Numbered from the stretch's first letter, positions 1-8,469 are shown. The stretch: DNA of 13,759 nt from Bacteroidales bacterium UBA6408 (GCA_002439805.1 DJPQ01000034.1:1-13759), one strand, 5' to 3'. Made by a program: numbers and translations. Notes: generated from the letters alone by a model not told the origin.

Positions 1-783
1 CGGCCGGTGTCTTTCTTCTCCCTTGCCGGGCCGCACCAGCTTCTCCGCAGCGCCGCATCCGGGGGCTACACCTATTATAAACACGCAGGGGCGCTTGCCT
101 ATCTGAAAGCCTCCGCCGATTTTCTTCCGCCATTCCCGGACGGGCAGCGTCCTGATGAACTCGTCAGCGGTCGTTATGTCCGCCGCCGCGCAGACCAGCG
201 TGCCGTCCTCGCACACCGCGCAGATGTCGGAAAGCATCGCGTCGTTGCGGTACGGAGTCTCTATGAAAATGTGGCTCCGTCCGCTTGCCGCCATCTCTTC
301 TTCAATGGATTTCAGCCGTCCGCGACGCTCCGAGGGCTTTGCCGGCAGATAGCCGCAGAACTCGAACGCCTGTCCGTTCAGACCGGAGGCCATCAGCGCC
401 AGCATCAGCGAGGACGGTCCGACGAACGGAACTACCTGAATCCCGTGCCTCTGGCAGAGGGCGACCAGCTGCGCACCGGGGTCGGCGACCGCAGGGAGCC
501 CGGCCTCCGAGATGAGAGCCACGTCGCCGCGCCGGAACAGCTCCAGATAGGATTCGACTGTGGCGGCGTCCGTGTGCTCGTTCAGCTCGTGAAGCTCCAG
601 CGAGTCAATCTTTCCCCGCAGCCCCGCCTTGGACAGGTAGCGCCGCACCGTCCGCAGTTCCTCCACCACATATATCCCCACGCTCCCGAGCAGTTCCAGC
701 ACCGGAGCTGGAATCACCCTCCCCGGCTCATAATCTCCGAGCGGCGACGGCACCAGGTAAAGTCTATGTTCTGTATCTTCCAT
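1..783 (-). CDS. Divergent RsmI-like SAM-dependent methyltransferase (3' end outside the window)
   Basis: Reading the minus strand from the ATG at 783 gives an uninterrupted 261-codon frame that runs off the left edge, so the C-terminus is missing. The protein resembles the tetrapyrrole-methylase/RsmI fold (COG0313). It opens with LYLVPSPLGDYEPG (RsmI proteins have VPTPIGN), has an RsmI-like HELNEHTD segment near residue 74, then ALISEAGLPAVADPG near residues 97-111 (the glycine-rich SAM loop of the family), VPFVGPSSLMLALMASGL, and FCGYLPAKPSERRGRL. RsmI makes 2'-O-methyl-C1402 of 16S rRNA in E. coli. Here the AEDTR-type motif is replaced by VEELRTVRRYL, so it looks like the short divergent paralogue common in Bacteroidota, whose substrate I do not know. 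The frame continues about 25 basic residues past the expected end of the fold (PGKGEERHRP and on). It sits 49 bp downstream of tamB on the same strand, so co-transcription is plausible. The family call is good; the exact function is uncertain. Confidence 0.85.
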   Translation of the reverse strand, partial: MEDTEHRLYLVPSPLGDYEPGRVIPAPVLELLGSVGIYVVEELRTVRRYLSKAGLRGKIDSLELHELNEHTDAATVESYLELFRRGDVALISEAGLPAVADPGAQLVALCQRHGIQVVPFVGPSSLMLALMASGLNGQAFEFCGYLPAKPSERRGRLKSIEEEMAASGRSHIFIETPYRNDAMLSDICAVCEDGTLVCAAADITTADEFIRTLPVREWRKKIGGGFQIGKRPCVFIIGVAPGCGAAEKLVRPGKGEERHRP

Positions 784-824
784 ATTCTTGTCTTATTGCC
801 TATGCTGTTGTTATTCCTCGCGCA

Positions 825-853
825 GAGATTTCTCACTCCGTTCGAGATGACAG
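825..853 (-). repeat. Dispersed hairpin repeat, copy 1, overlapping the tamB stop codon
   Basis: On the minus strand this reads CTGTC, then a 21-nt imperfect palindrome (848 to 828), then CTC. The palindrome has outer arms ATCTC and GAAAT (one C-A mismatch), a GA/GA pair of mismatches, an inner AC/GT stem and a GGA triloop. It matches copy 2 at 11115-11143 in the same relative orientation, that is in the sense strand at the 3' end of a gene. The tamB stop codon (TGA, 835-833) falls inside it, so the last six residues of TamB (LSSRTE) are encoded by repeat sequence. Similar CATTTCGA...GAGAAATC repeats are, from memory, scattered through many Bacteroidota genomes. Confidence 0.7.
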
Positions 854-3800
854 CGTGTCCTTCTGAGCGGTCTCCCTCTGAGTCTTTTGCCCGGGCGATT
901 CGCGCCGCGCCTTTTTCTGTTCGCGTGTCAGTTTAGGCTTCCGGGGCTTCAGCGTGTCCCGGACATTCTCTTTCAGCTTGTCCAAAGCCTCCGCCTTCGT
1001 CGTGTCACGGGCCTCGACCTTCAGCGTCTTGAGATTTCCCCGATCCTCGTCCCTGATGCCGTTGAACTCCATCTGGTAGCCCATGCCGATGCCGTTGCGC
1101 TGCGAGTTGTCGAGATAGTTGGTGTATTGGTCGGCGGAGTGCGAGAACAGGTTCAGACGCAGCGTGCCCGGCCGGTTCAGCTTGATTTCAATGTCGATGT
1201 CGCCCACCACGTCCGTGTTCGAGCCGCCTGTCTTGCTGTACTGCCTGTTGCCGATGTTCCCGTTCACCACCACGCGGTTGTTGAACAGCTGCGTCGAGAC
1301 CGCCACGTCAAAAACATCATTGCCCTTCGAGTTCGGCTGGTAGTTCAGTCCGAGGTCTATAGGGATGTCAAGCTTCTGGAGTATGTTGTTCAGCTGGTTC
1401 GCCATCACCTCCGACACGTTCGAGTAGAGCAGCGTCGAGCTGTTCACGATGCCCGACTGCTCGTCCGGGAGAAAACTGTTCGAGATGATGAGCGAAAGGA
1501 ACTGCTTCTGAATCTTGTCATCCGTGCTCAGGGCGCTTTCAACCTTCGACTTCACGGCCGGGTCTATGTCCGGAACATTGATGGAGAATCCCAGACGCGG
1601 GTTCTTCAGCCTGTCCGAGATGCTGATCCCGCACTCCACGGTCCTTCGCGTGTTCACCGACGTCGTGTCCGAAATCAGCGTGGAGAGCGAAGCCTTGGTC
1701 TTGTAGAGCGCGTCGATGTTGAGGCTGCTCTCCATAATGTCGCCGTTGAAGCGGATGGAACTGCCTTCCTTAATCTGAAAGTCGCGGGAGGCGAGTCCGA
1801 GGGCCACGAACCTGTAGCTTCCGCTGCTGATGCTGTAGTTCCCGTTTATGTTGAAGTCGTCCCCCTTCATCTTCAGCTCAATATCCCCGCTTCCGTTGGC
1901 AGACAGCGTGTTTCCGCTCTCCCTGTCTATCTCCACGAACGCCGTAACCCCCGGAGTCGCGCCCACACGCAGGTTCAGGCTGAAATCCCCGGTCTCCTCC
2001 GTCTGCTTCCTCAGCCGGCTCATCATCTCCTCGTATGGGTCCACCCACACGATTTTTTCCTCCTCCCTGAACCGCAGCAGGCCCGTCACTCCGGCGACCG
2101 AGGTGTTCGGAATCGGGATGTGCAGGTTGCCTGTCTTTTCCGTGACAGCGTCAATGTCCAGGACAATCCCGCTGAAAGGCCCGCTTATCCGGACGTTCCC
2201 GCTGGCGAAAAGATGCCCGTAGAAATAGGGACTCAGACTCGGCGTCGTGTCGAGGCACTCCAGGTCTTTCACGCTCACGTTCACATCCAGCCCCGGATTC
2301 TCGAAATTCCCGAATGTTATCGCCCCGTTCACGCTTCCTGAGGAGCCAAACTTGTCGCGGACCGTGACATTATCGAAATGAGCCCCCTCGTTGTCGATGT
2401 GCACAGGGCCGCTGACCTGATAGGGAACATTCGTGAAGGCGATGCTGAGCACGCCGTCGTCAATCCTCACACCCTCCGAACTTATCTCCGGCGAACTTAT
2501 CGGCCCGTCAAGCGCGATTCTTCCGGAAATTCCTCCTTCAAACCTGTTGAAAATCTCCGCCACAAAAGGCTTCGCATAGCCGATGTTCAGTCCGTCGAGC
2601 GCAATCTGTGCCTCGATCCCCCGGCTTGACGGGGTATATTTGCCTTCGGCGGAAACGGTGCTCCGTCCGTTGAGGTCGTTTTTAAGGCTTATGTCGAAAC
2701 GGTTGAATGTCCTGTCCCATCCGCACCGTGCCGAGAGAACCCCCATTTCCTCGCCGGCCATATATGTCGAGTCGCAGACGACGTCGAGAAGAATGCTCTT
2801 GTCGTCGAGAGGGGATATGAGTCTCGCCATACCCGTCATCTTTCCTGAAAGTCCGAGGTCCGGAGTGACGAGCGGGTTCACGATTCCTATGTCGAAGCGG
2901 TCCAGTTCCACCGTGAGAGTGTCTGCCGCCGTCTTTGAGACCTTCCCGTATGCCGTGAGGAGCTGCTCGTCGTTAGTCAGCCCGAAAGAATTGACCTGTG
3001 CCCCGTCTCCTGTTATGCTGAATGTCGATTCATGTATGTTCCAGTGCCTCGAATTGAGGTGTACCGTCGATGGCAGCAGCCTGAGGGCTAGCCCTATTCC
3101 GCCAGATGGAGTCCTTTCGAGTTCTCCGAGAGCGTAAATCTCTCCGCTGTTTCCGCTGTCAGTGCCGTTGTCGTACTGGAATCCTACACCGAACCTGTCG
3201 TTGTCCGCATACATTTTTAGTATGCTGTTCTCAAGAGTCGCGAGTTCCCCGATTCTTATCATGTCCGCCCCGGCGCTTCCCGTCAGATTGTCGTCCCCGT
3301 TGTTGAACTCCGCCCGGAAGTTCTTGAGATAGTTGCCGTTGAATGCTATTCTCGAAGAACTCATGCCAGAGTTCAGCCTCCCCTCCGGGGATATGTTCAT
3401 CCTCACGCTCGTGCTGTCGGCAATGTAGAGCCCGGGGGCGAGGAACGAGAGCAGCCCACGCGAGTCGTGGAAGTTCATCCCGATGTCGTAGCTTCTGCCC
3501 TTCCATGTCCGGGCGGGTTCCGCTGAAAGCATGGGAAGGTCGCGCCTGAGAGTGATGTCCTGAAGGTCGGAGAAGAAATCCGCCGGTGACCCTGTGCCGC
3601 TGTAGAGCGCGTCGAGAAAACTTGAACTGAACTTTATCCGGTGAGTCTCGTCTTTTGTGATAGAGGTCAGCTCCACGTCCCCGATGTCGTGAACCCCTGA
3701 ACCGTTCTCCAGGACGAGGCCTCCCACTTCAACTTTCCCTATGAGGTCCTGCCCCCCTGTCCTGACGAAATTTGCCGCCGTCCTGAACCTCAGGCGGGAG

Positions 3801-5512
3801 ACTTTCCTGCTGTCGAGCTTCAGCGCGTGCAGGTCCGCATGACCTACATTCGCGTAGAATTTGTAGAGACTGTTGTTCGTGTTGTGGGACAGCGCGAACG
3901 TTCCCTGAAACAGGAAGTTGAGATTAGGGTCGCCGCAGACGAACTTTCCGTCGAAGGCGTCTTCGGTGATGTCTCCGGCGGCCGCAATCCTGCTGTAGTC
4001 ATATCCCAGAAAGTTCAGCCTTGAGACCTTCAGCGAGTCGATGTGTACCTGCATCTTCGTCCCCCTGTCGTCCGGAAGTCTCATCTTCACTCCGGTTTCG
4101 AGGCTGCACTGCCCGACCGCGTCAATCCCGGCAATCTTTCCGGCGTCAAGGTCTTTCGTGCGCAGTCTTGCGTCCATGACTATCGGCCTGTCCCGCCTTA
4201 TCAGGTCGCTGAACTTGATGTCCGCGTCGAGGCTGCCGACGAGAGAATGAATTTTCGGTCTTATGCGCATGTCGTTGAGCCGTCCGTTCACGCGGCAGTT
4301 CATCATGAACCTCTGCCCCTTTGCGAATTTTCTGAAATCAATGCGTTCCTCCGTCCATGCGTTAACGAGCGCATCCGCGCCTGCGGAGGTGAACAGGCAG
4401 TGTGACAGCCTTGCGTCCAAGGCCATCTTTCCCACATCCGGCACATCCGTCAGCCGTCCATCGACCGTCCCGGCAAAGCTTCCGTCGGCGAGGCGGGCCC
4501 TCACTCCCTTGAAGCTCATATCCCTCACCGGTCCGCTCATGCTGCCCGAAACCCTTGCCCTGAGGCCCGTGTCACGCAGCGTCGGGGCGAAGAACGCGAT
4601 TGTGCGGAAATCAATGAAGCTGTCTTCGATGATTCCGTCCATCTTCACGCGGTTTATGTAGTCCGAGAAGTCCTTTATGCTGTCGAAGCTCATCATATAG
4701 AGAGGGACTTTCAGGTCGGAGAAATCGTCCCTGAACCTGATGTCCTTCACGATGACCTTCCCGTCGCCGACCCTTGCCTCCGCGCTCATGTCGCGGCATT
4801 GTAATCCGCTTCTTTCGCTGAACGACATCTCCAGCAGCGTTCCTGTCATGATTCCGCCCTTCATCCGCAGGTTCTTTCCACGCAGGCATATATTCCTCAC
4901 TTCCAGGTCTGTCCAGTCGATGCCGACCTGCTCCACGCTGTCGCCCTTCGTCTCGTACGCCCCTTCCGGAACTTTCCTCTCCTTCCCGAAATTAAGCATC
5001 CTGAATCCCATGTTCTTGACTTTCACGTCACGGGCCGAGAACATTTCCCGCCCGTTTCTCGGCTCCGGTTCCTTGTCCGACGGCGTAAGCCCGAAGATTC
5101 TCGACAGGTTCGGGGCCTTGCCTTCCAGCACGAGGTTCATCTGCGCGTCCCTCACTTTCGCCTGCGACACTCTGAGCCCTCCGCCCGTGAACAGCCCGTC
5201 CAGCGAGAATCCCGCGATTATGCTGCCCGCACGGAAAAACGTGTCAACGGGTGCCATTCCCGGAAAGTCATCCGGCGGCGTGGCAGGGTTGCTGTCAAGA
5301 ATGAACAAGTCCTCGATAATCAGGGTGTTGAATGGTCTGAGATGAATCTTTCCTATCCTTATGTCCGCGTCAAGGGACTCCCGGAGCTTGGCAGTCACGC
5401 GGTTCGCGACCGCCGTCTGTACCCTCGGGGACTGAATCGTGATGAACGCCGCCCCGATGAGAACGGCAATCGTCACGAGGACTATCTTAACGATATGAAG
5501 GGCTTTCCTCAA
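833..5512 (-). CDS. tamB: Translocation and assembly module TamB-like protein
   Basis: This 1559-residue protein is of the AsmA/TamB (DUF490) superfamily. An N-terminal signal anchor (about residues 7-27, IVKIVLVTIAVLIGAAFITI) holds it in the inner membrane. The rest is an almost purely beta-strand periplasmic body, consistent with the lipid-transferring/assembly taco-like repeats of this family. The C-terminal TamB domain (roughly residues 1090-1484) carries the usual Bacteroidota features: a QKQFLSLIISNSFLP segment, NQLNNILQKLDIPIDLGLNYQ, and FNNRVVVNGNIGNRQY before the last strands. TamB works with an Omp85 partner (TamA-like), which is not in this window. The only in-frame start before the upstream stop (TGA at 5524-5522) is TTG at 5512-5510; there is no ATG between that stop and the transmembrane segment. 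The family normally ends soon after the GMGYQMEFN strand, but here a charged Lys/Arg-rich tail of about 75 residues follows, its end encoded by a dispersed repeat. It is divergent from tsaD. Confidence 0.93.
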   Translation of the reverse strand: MRKALHIVKIVLVTIAVLIGAAFITIQSPRVQTAVANRVTAKLRESLDADIRIGKIHLRPFNTLIIEDLFILDSNPATPPDDFPGMAPVDTFFRAGSIIAGFSLDGLFTGGGLRVSQAKVRDAQMNLVLEGKAPNLSRIFGLTPSDKEPEPRNGREMFSARDVKVKNMGFRMLNFGKERKVPEGAYETKGDSVEQVGIDWTDLEVRNICLRGKNLRMKGGIMTGTLLEMSFSERSGLQCRDMSAEARVGDGKVIVKDIRFRDDFSDLKVPLYMMSFDSIKDFSDYINRVKMDGIIEDSFIDFRTIAFFAPTLRDTGLRARVSGSMSGPVRDMSFKGVRARLADGSFAGTVDGRLTDVPDVGKMALDARLSHCLFTSAGADALVNAWTEERIDFRKFAKGQRFMMNCRVNGRLNDMRIRPKIHSLVGSLDADIKFSDLIRRDRPIVMDARLRTKDLDAGKIAGIDAVGQCSLETGVKMRLPDDRGTKMQVHIDSLKVSRLNFLGYDYSRIAAAGDITEDAFDGKFVCGDPNLNFLFQGTFALSHNTNNSLYKFYANVGHADLHALKLDSRKVSRLRFRTAANFVRTGGQDLIGKVEVGGLVLENGSGVHDIGDVELTSITKDETHRIKFSSSFLDALYSGTGSPADFFSDLQDITLRRDLPMLSAEPARTWKGRSYDIGMNFHDSRGLLSFLAPGLYIADSTSVRMNISPEGRLNSGMSSSRIAFNGNYLKNFRAEFNNGDDNLTGSAGADMIRIGELATLENSILKMYADNDRFGVGFQYDNGTDSGNSGEIYALGELERTPSGGIGLALRLLPSTVHLNSRHWNIHESTFSITGDGAQVNSFGLTNDEQLLTAYGKVSKTAADTLTVELDRFDIGIVNPLVTPDLGLSGKMTGMARLISPLDDKSILLDVVCDSTYMAGEEMGVLSARCGWDRTFNRFDISLKNDLNGRSTVSAEGKYTPSSRGIEAQIALDGLNIGYAKPFVAEIFNRFEGGISGRIALDGPISSPEISSEGVRIDDGVLSIAFTNVPYQVSGPVHIDNEGAHFDNVTVRDKFGSSGSVNGAITFGNFENPGLDVNVSVKDLECLDTTPSLSPYFYGHLFASGNVRISGPFSGIVLDIDAVTEKTGNLHIPIPNTSVAGVTGLLRFREEEKIVWVDPYEEMMSRLRKQTEETGDFSLNLRVGATPGVTAFVEIDRESGNTLSANGSGDIELKMKGDDFNINGNYSISSGSYRFVALGLASRDFQIKEGSSIRFNGDIMESSLNIDALYKTKASLSTLISDTTSVNTRRTVECGISISDRLKNPRLGFSINVPDIDPAVKSKVESALSTDDKIQKQFLSLIISNSFLPDEQSGIVNSSTLLYSNVSEVMANQLNNILQKLDIPIDLGLNYQPNSKGNDVFDVAVSTQLFNNRVVVNGNIGNRQYSKTGGSNTDVVGDIDIEIKLNRPGTLRLNLFSHSADQYTNYLDNSQRNGIGMGYQMEFNGIRDEDRGNLKTLKVEARDTTKAEALDKLKENVRDTLKPRKPKLTREQKKARRESPGQKTQRETAQKDTLSSRTE

Positions 5513-5573
5513 AAATCTGATTCAAATTGGTACAACTTATTTTCTATAAATAGAAAAAGGAGTGTATAACCTG

Positions 5574-5581
5574 CAAAATTA
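5574..5581 (-). promoter_or_regulatory. Candidate -7 box for tamB
   Basis: On the minus strand this reads TAATTTTG, a perfect match to the Bacteroidota -7 consensus TAnnTTTG, about 61 bp upstream of the tamB TTG start. No TTG/TTTG -33 element is present at the usual 17-23 bp distance upstream, so the call is weak. It lies between the two elements of the opposing tsaD promoter and the tamB start. Confidence 0.35.
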
Positions 5582-5585
5582 AGAA

Positions 5586-5620
5586 TTTGCAGCGAGAATA
5601 CGACTTTTTTCGTACTTTTG
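5586..5620 (+). promoter_or_regulatory. Promoter for tsaD (TTTG / TACTTTTG)
   Basis: A TTTG -33 element at 5586-5589 and a perfect TAnnTTTG -7 box (TACTTTTG) at 5613-5620 are separated by 23 bp, the long end of the 17-23 bp range reported for Bacteroidota promoters. Transcription would start near 5627, leaving only about 8-15 nt of leader before tsaD. This also argues against the upstream TTG at 5587, which would lie inside the promoter, as the tsaD start. Confidence 0.6.
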
Positions 5621-5640
5621 CAGCAAAAATAATTATGTAT

Positions 5641-6660
5641 ATGGACATAATATTGGGAATAGAATCATCGTGCGACGACACCTCGGCGGCAGTCATAAGG
5701 GGCGGCTACCTTCTGTCGAACGTCATCGCGAGCCAGGACGTGCACAAGGCCTACGGCGGTGTGATTCCGGAACTTGCCTCGCGCGCACATCAGCAGAACA
5801 TCGTTCCTGTGGTGAGCCAGGCCATCGACCGGGCCGGAGTCACTAAGGAGGACATCACCGCAATAGCCTTTACCCGCGGTCCGGGACTTCTCGGCTCGCT
5901 GCTGGTCGGCACATCGTTCGCGAAGGCGCTCTCCATCGCGCTGGACTGCCCCCTTATTGAGGTGAACCACCTTCAGGGACATATACTCGCCAATTTCATA
6001 AAGCAGTACGACAAGGAAAACCGTGCCCCTCAGTTTCCCTATCTATGCCTGCTCGTCTCGGGCGGTAACTCCCAGATAGTCAGAGTCGATAGCCCTCTGA
6101 GACACGAGATTCTCGGGCAGACCATCGACGACGCGGTGGGGGAGGCGTTCGACAAGTGCTCGAAGATGATGGGGCTCGGCTACCCGGGCGGCCCGATTGT
6201 CGACAGGCTCGCGAAGGAGGGAGACGAGAACCGTTTCCGCTTTGCCAAGCCTCATGTCCCGGGACTGGACTACAGCTTCAGCGGCATCAAGACCTCCCTG
6301 CTCTATTTCGTCCGCGACGAGATGGCGAAGAACCCGAACTTCATGGAGGAAAACAAGGCGGACATCTGCGCGTCGTTCCAGAAGGCGCTGATAGACATCC
6401 TGATGGACAAGCTCATAAAGGCCGCGAAACAGACCGGCATCCGCGAGGTCACCATCGGCGGCGGGGTCTCCGCTAACAGCGGCCTGAGAAACCGCATCAC
6501 GCAGGAAGGCCTGAAGCGCGGCTGGAACGTCTATCTTCCGGAATTCAAGTTCACCACCGACAACGCCGCGATGATTGCCATATCCGGCTACTACCACTAC
6601 CTCAACGGCGAACGCACCCCTCTGGATGTCGCGCCCGTCTCCCGGCTGGCAGAATTTTGA
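5641..6660 (+). CDS. tsaD: tRNA N6-adenosine threonylcarbamoyltransferase TsaD
   Basis: TsaD transfers the threonylcarbamoyl group from TC-AMP to A37 of ANN-decoding tRNAs (t6A), working in the cytoplasm with TsaB and TsaE. The 339-residue product has the expected length and all family signatures: the ATPase-fold start GIESSCDDTSAAV (residues 6-18), the metal-binding HLQGH with His110 and His114, the phosphate loop LLVSGGNSQIV (138-147), the YSFSGIKT segment (211-218), IGGGVSANSGLR (272-283), and the third metal ligand Asp307 in TTDNAAM. The ATG at 5641 was chosen because homologues begin right before I-I-L-G-I-E-S-S-C and because the -7 box lies only 20 bp upstream. The in-frame ATG at 5635, two codons earlier, is a possible alternative. 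No Shine-Dalgarno sequence is visible; the leader is A-rich. It is divergent from tamB. Confidence 0.97.
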   Translation: MDIILGIESSCDDTSAAVIRGGYLLSNVIASQDVHKAYGGVIPELASRAHQQNIVPVVSQAIDRAGVTKEDITAIAFTRGPGLLGSLLVGTSFAKALSIALDCPLIEVNHLQGHILANFIKQYDKENRAPQFPYLCLLVSGGNSQIVRVDSPLRHEILGQTIDDAVGEAFDKCSKMMGLGYPGGPIVDRLAKEGDENRFRFAKPHVPGLDYSFSGIKTSLLYFVRDEMAKNPNFMEENKADICASFQKALIDILMDKLIKAAKQTGIREVTIGGGVSANSGLRNRITQEGLKRGWNVYLPEFKFTTDNAAMIAISGYYHYLNGERTPLDVAPVSRLAEF

Positions 6661-6676
6661 AAAATCTCAATAGAAA

Positions 6677-6720
6677 GCGGTCTGGGGCGTTGTACGGTGC
6701 CCTGCATCCCGTCTTTTTAT
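6677..6720 (+). terminator. Possible weak terminator after tsaD
   Basis: The 82-bp gap between tsaD and the next gene contains GGGC (6684-6687) that can pair with GCCC (6699-6702), and an alternative ACGG/CCGT stem, followed by TCTTTTTATT at 6711-6720. The stems are only four base pairs, so intrinsic termination is uncertain and read-through into the downstream oxidoreductase gene is possible. Confidence 0.25.
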
Positions 6721-6742
6721 TGAAGATTTAAAATAGATACAT

Positions 6743-8380
6743 ATGAAGGAAATAGAATTGACCTGCAAGGTCGGAAAGGAAATATCGGAGGAGGAACTGA
6801 GGGCTGCGGCCGCGAGGGCTCTCGGCGTCGGGCTGAAGGCGGTGGGGGAGTGTCGGCTCGTGCGGCGTTCGATTGACGCGAGGGGCGATGTGATTTACCG
6901 CTGCCGCTATCAGGTGTGCCCCGCCTCGGAAAGACTTGAATGTTACGAAATTCCGGAATATAAGGATGTCCACGACGCTGAGCCTGTGATTGTAGCCGGA
7001 GCGGGACCGGCGGGGATGTTCGCCGCCCTGCATCTGCTGATGCGCGGGCTGAAGCCAGTGATAATAGAGAGGGGCAAGGACGTCCACGCGCGCAAGTTCG
7101 ACGTGGCGAGGCTCTCTGACAAGGGAATCATAAACCCTGACTCGAACTACTGTTTCGGCGAGGGCGGGGCCGGCACATTCTCCGACGGCAAGCTCTTCAC
7201 CCGCTCGTCCAAGCGAGGGGACATCCGTGAGGTCCTGCACCAGTTCGTGCGCTTCGGCGCGGCGGAGTCCATCCTCACAGACGCGCATCCGCACATAGGC
7301 AGCGACCGTCTCCCCGTCGTCGTTGAGAACATACGCGAATGTATCGTCGGACATGGCGGGGAATATCATTTCGATTCCCGCGTCATCGACATATCTCCCT
7401 CTCCGGATGGAGGCTGCACCGTGCTCGCGCAGAATCCCGAAGGCTCTTCGAGGGCATATTCCGCAAAACACATAATCCTCGCCACAGGTCACTCCGCAAG
7501 GGACATTTACGAACTCTTCAATTCCCGGGGATGGGCGCTTGAGGCTAAGGGCTTCGCGCTCGGAGTCCGGGTGGAGCATCCTCAGTCGCTGATAAACAGG
7601 ATTCAGTACCACGGAAAGTACCAGCCTTTCATGCCGACGGCGGAATATTCCTTCGTGACCCAGATTGAGGGACGCGGGGTGTTCTCGTTCTGTATGTGTC
7701 CCGGCGGCATTCTCGTCCCGTCTTCGACTGAGGAGGGGGAGACGGTCCTGAACGGAATGTCGAACTCCGCCCGCAACTCGAAATGGGCGAACTCAGGAGT
7801 GGTGGTCAGCGTTGAGCCGGGGGACATTCCGGGCTATCCGGCATCCGACCCGCTGTCGCTGATGCGATTCCAACGCGACGTCGAGCGTTCGGTCTATGAC
7901 TGGGTGCAGAAGGCGCGTCAGAATGGCCTGAGGGGCGGCTCGGCCGGCGGTTTCAGGGCCGGACAGGCAGGTGGCTCCGCAGGCCTTAATCCCTTCGCCG
8001 CGCCGGGGCAGCGCATGATGGACTTTTGCCGAGGCGTCCTGTCTGCGAACCTTCCTGCGAGTTCCTACCATCCTGGCGTGATTCCCGCGCCTCTCCACGA
8101 ACTGCTTCCCGAGCACGTCCGCCTGCGCCTCAAATATGCCTTCCCGCAGATTGGGAACAAGATGCGCGGCTACTACACCAACGACGCGCTCCTTCTCGGC
8201 GTCGAGTCCCGCACCTCCAGCCCTGTCCGCATCCCGCGTGACCCCGAGACGCTCCGCCATCCGGATCTCCCCGGCCTCTACCCCTGCGGCGAGGGCGCGG
8301 GCTATTCCGGCGGCATCGTCTCCTCCGCCCTCGACGGAATCAACTGCGCCGAGAAAATCGCAGAGGCTGTGCCGGTTTAA
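6743..8380 (+). CDS. FAD-dependent oxidoreductase, COG2509 family
   Basis: The 545-residue product starts with a short alpha/beta domain of about 75 residues that precedes the flavoprotein part in this family. A Rossmann FAD-binding site follows: VIVAGAGPAGMFAALHLL (residues 82-99, GAGPAG dinucleotide motif) with the acidic residue of IIERG at 109. Next come the family signature CFGEGGAGTFSDGKL (137-151), the second nucleotide-binding motif IILATGHSARD (244-254), and the C-terminal FAD contact YPCGEGAGYSGGIVSSALDG (513-532). No transmembrane segment or signal peptide is seen, so it is probably cytoplasmic. Members are annotated as uncharacterised FAD-dependent dehydrogenases; I do not know the substrate. 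A glycine-rich stretch at about 397-415 (GGSAGGFRAGQAGG) looks like an insertion before the conserved AP-Q-MMDF segment. The start ATG at 6743 lacks a Shine-Dalgarno sequence and has an AT-rich leader, as is common in this phylum. Confidence 0.9.
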   Translation: MKEIELTCKVGKEISEEELRAAAARALGVGLKAVGECRLVRRSIDARGDVIYRCRYQVCPASERLECYEIPEYKDVHDAEPVIVAGAGPAGMFAALHLLMRGLKPVIIERGKDVHARKFDVARLSDKGIINPDSNYCFGEGGAGTFSDGKLFTRSSKRGDIREVLHQFVRFGAAESILTDAHPHIGSDRLPVVVENIRECIVGHGGEYHFDSRVIDISPSPDGGCTVLAQNPEGSSRAYSAKHIILATGHSARDIYELFNSRGWALEAKGFALGVRVEHPQSLINRIQYHGKYQPFMPTAEYSFVTQIEGRGVFSFCMCPGGILVPSSTEEGETVLNGMSNSARNSKWANSGVVVSVEPGDIPGYPASDPLSLMRFQRDVERSVYDWVQKARQNGLRGGSAGGFRAGQAGGSAGLNPFAAPGQRMMDFCRGVLSANLPASSYHPGVIPAPLHELLPEHVRLRLKYAFPQIGNKMRGYYTNDALLLGVESRTSSPVRIPRDPETLRHPDLPGLYPCGEGAGYSGGIVSSALDGINCAEKIAEAVPV

Positions 8381-8390
8381 TATCCGGTTT

Positions 8391-8417
8391 GCTCGTCTCT
8401 TTTTTGAAGAGGGGAGC
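8391..8417 (+). other. Imperfect hairpin downstream of the oxidoreductase gene
   Basis: GCTC at 8391-8394 can pair with GAGC at 8414-8417, and CTCTT with AAGAG inside, leaving a small T-rich loop. There is no T tract after the 3' arm, so this is not a classic intrinsic terminator. It may still mark the end of the housekeeping transcript before the fimbrial operon. Confidence 0.25.
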
Positions 8418-8469
8418 TATCTGGCGTATGTGACAAATGAAAAAATATCAGAAGATAGTCAAATCATTA

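Noticed and set aside
7..2341. Long plus-strand open frames opposite the methyltransferase and tamB
   Set aside because: They mirror minus-strand genes with clear homology, their translations are rich in Arg/Val/His shadows of GC-rich codons, and no promoter or domain supports them.
5587..5640. Upstream TTG start for tsaD adding 18 residues
   Set aside because: It lies inside the TTTG/TAnnTTTG promoter, the added residues are not family-like, and homologues begin just before IILGIESSC.
6160..6480. Plus-strand and minus-strand frames overlapping tsaD
   Set aside because: They are out of frame with a fully conserved TsaD and show no independent features.
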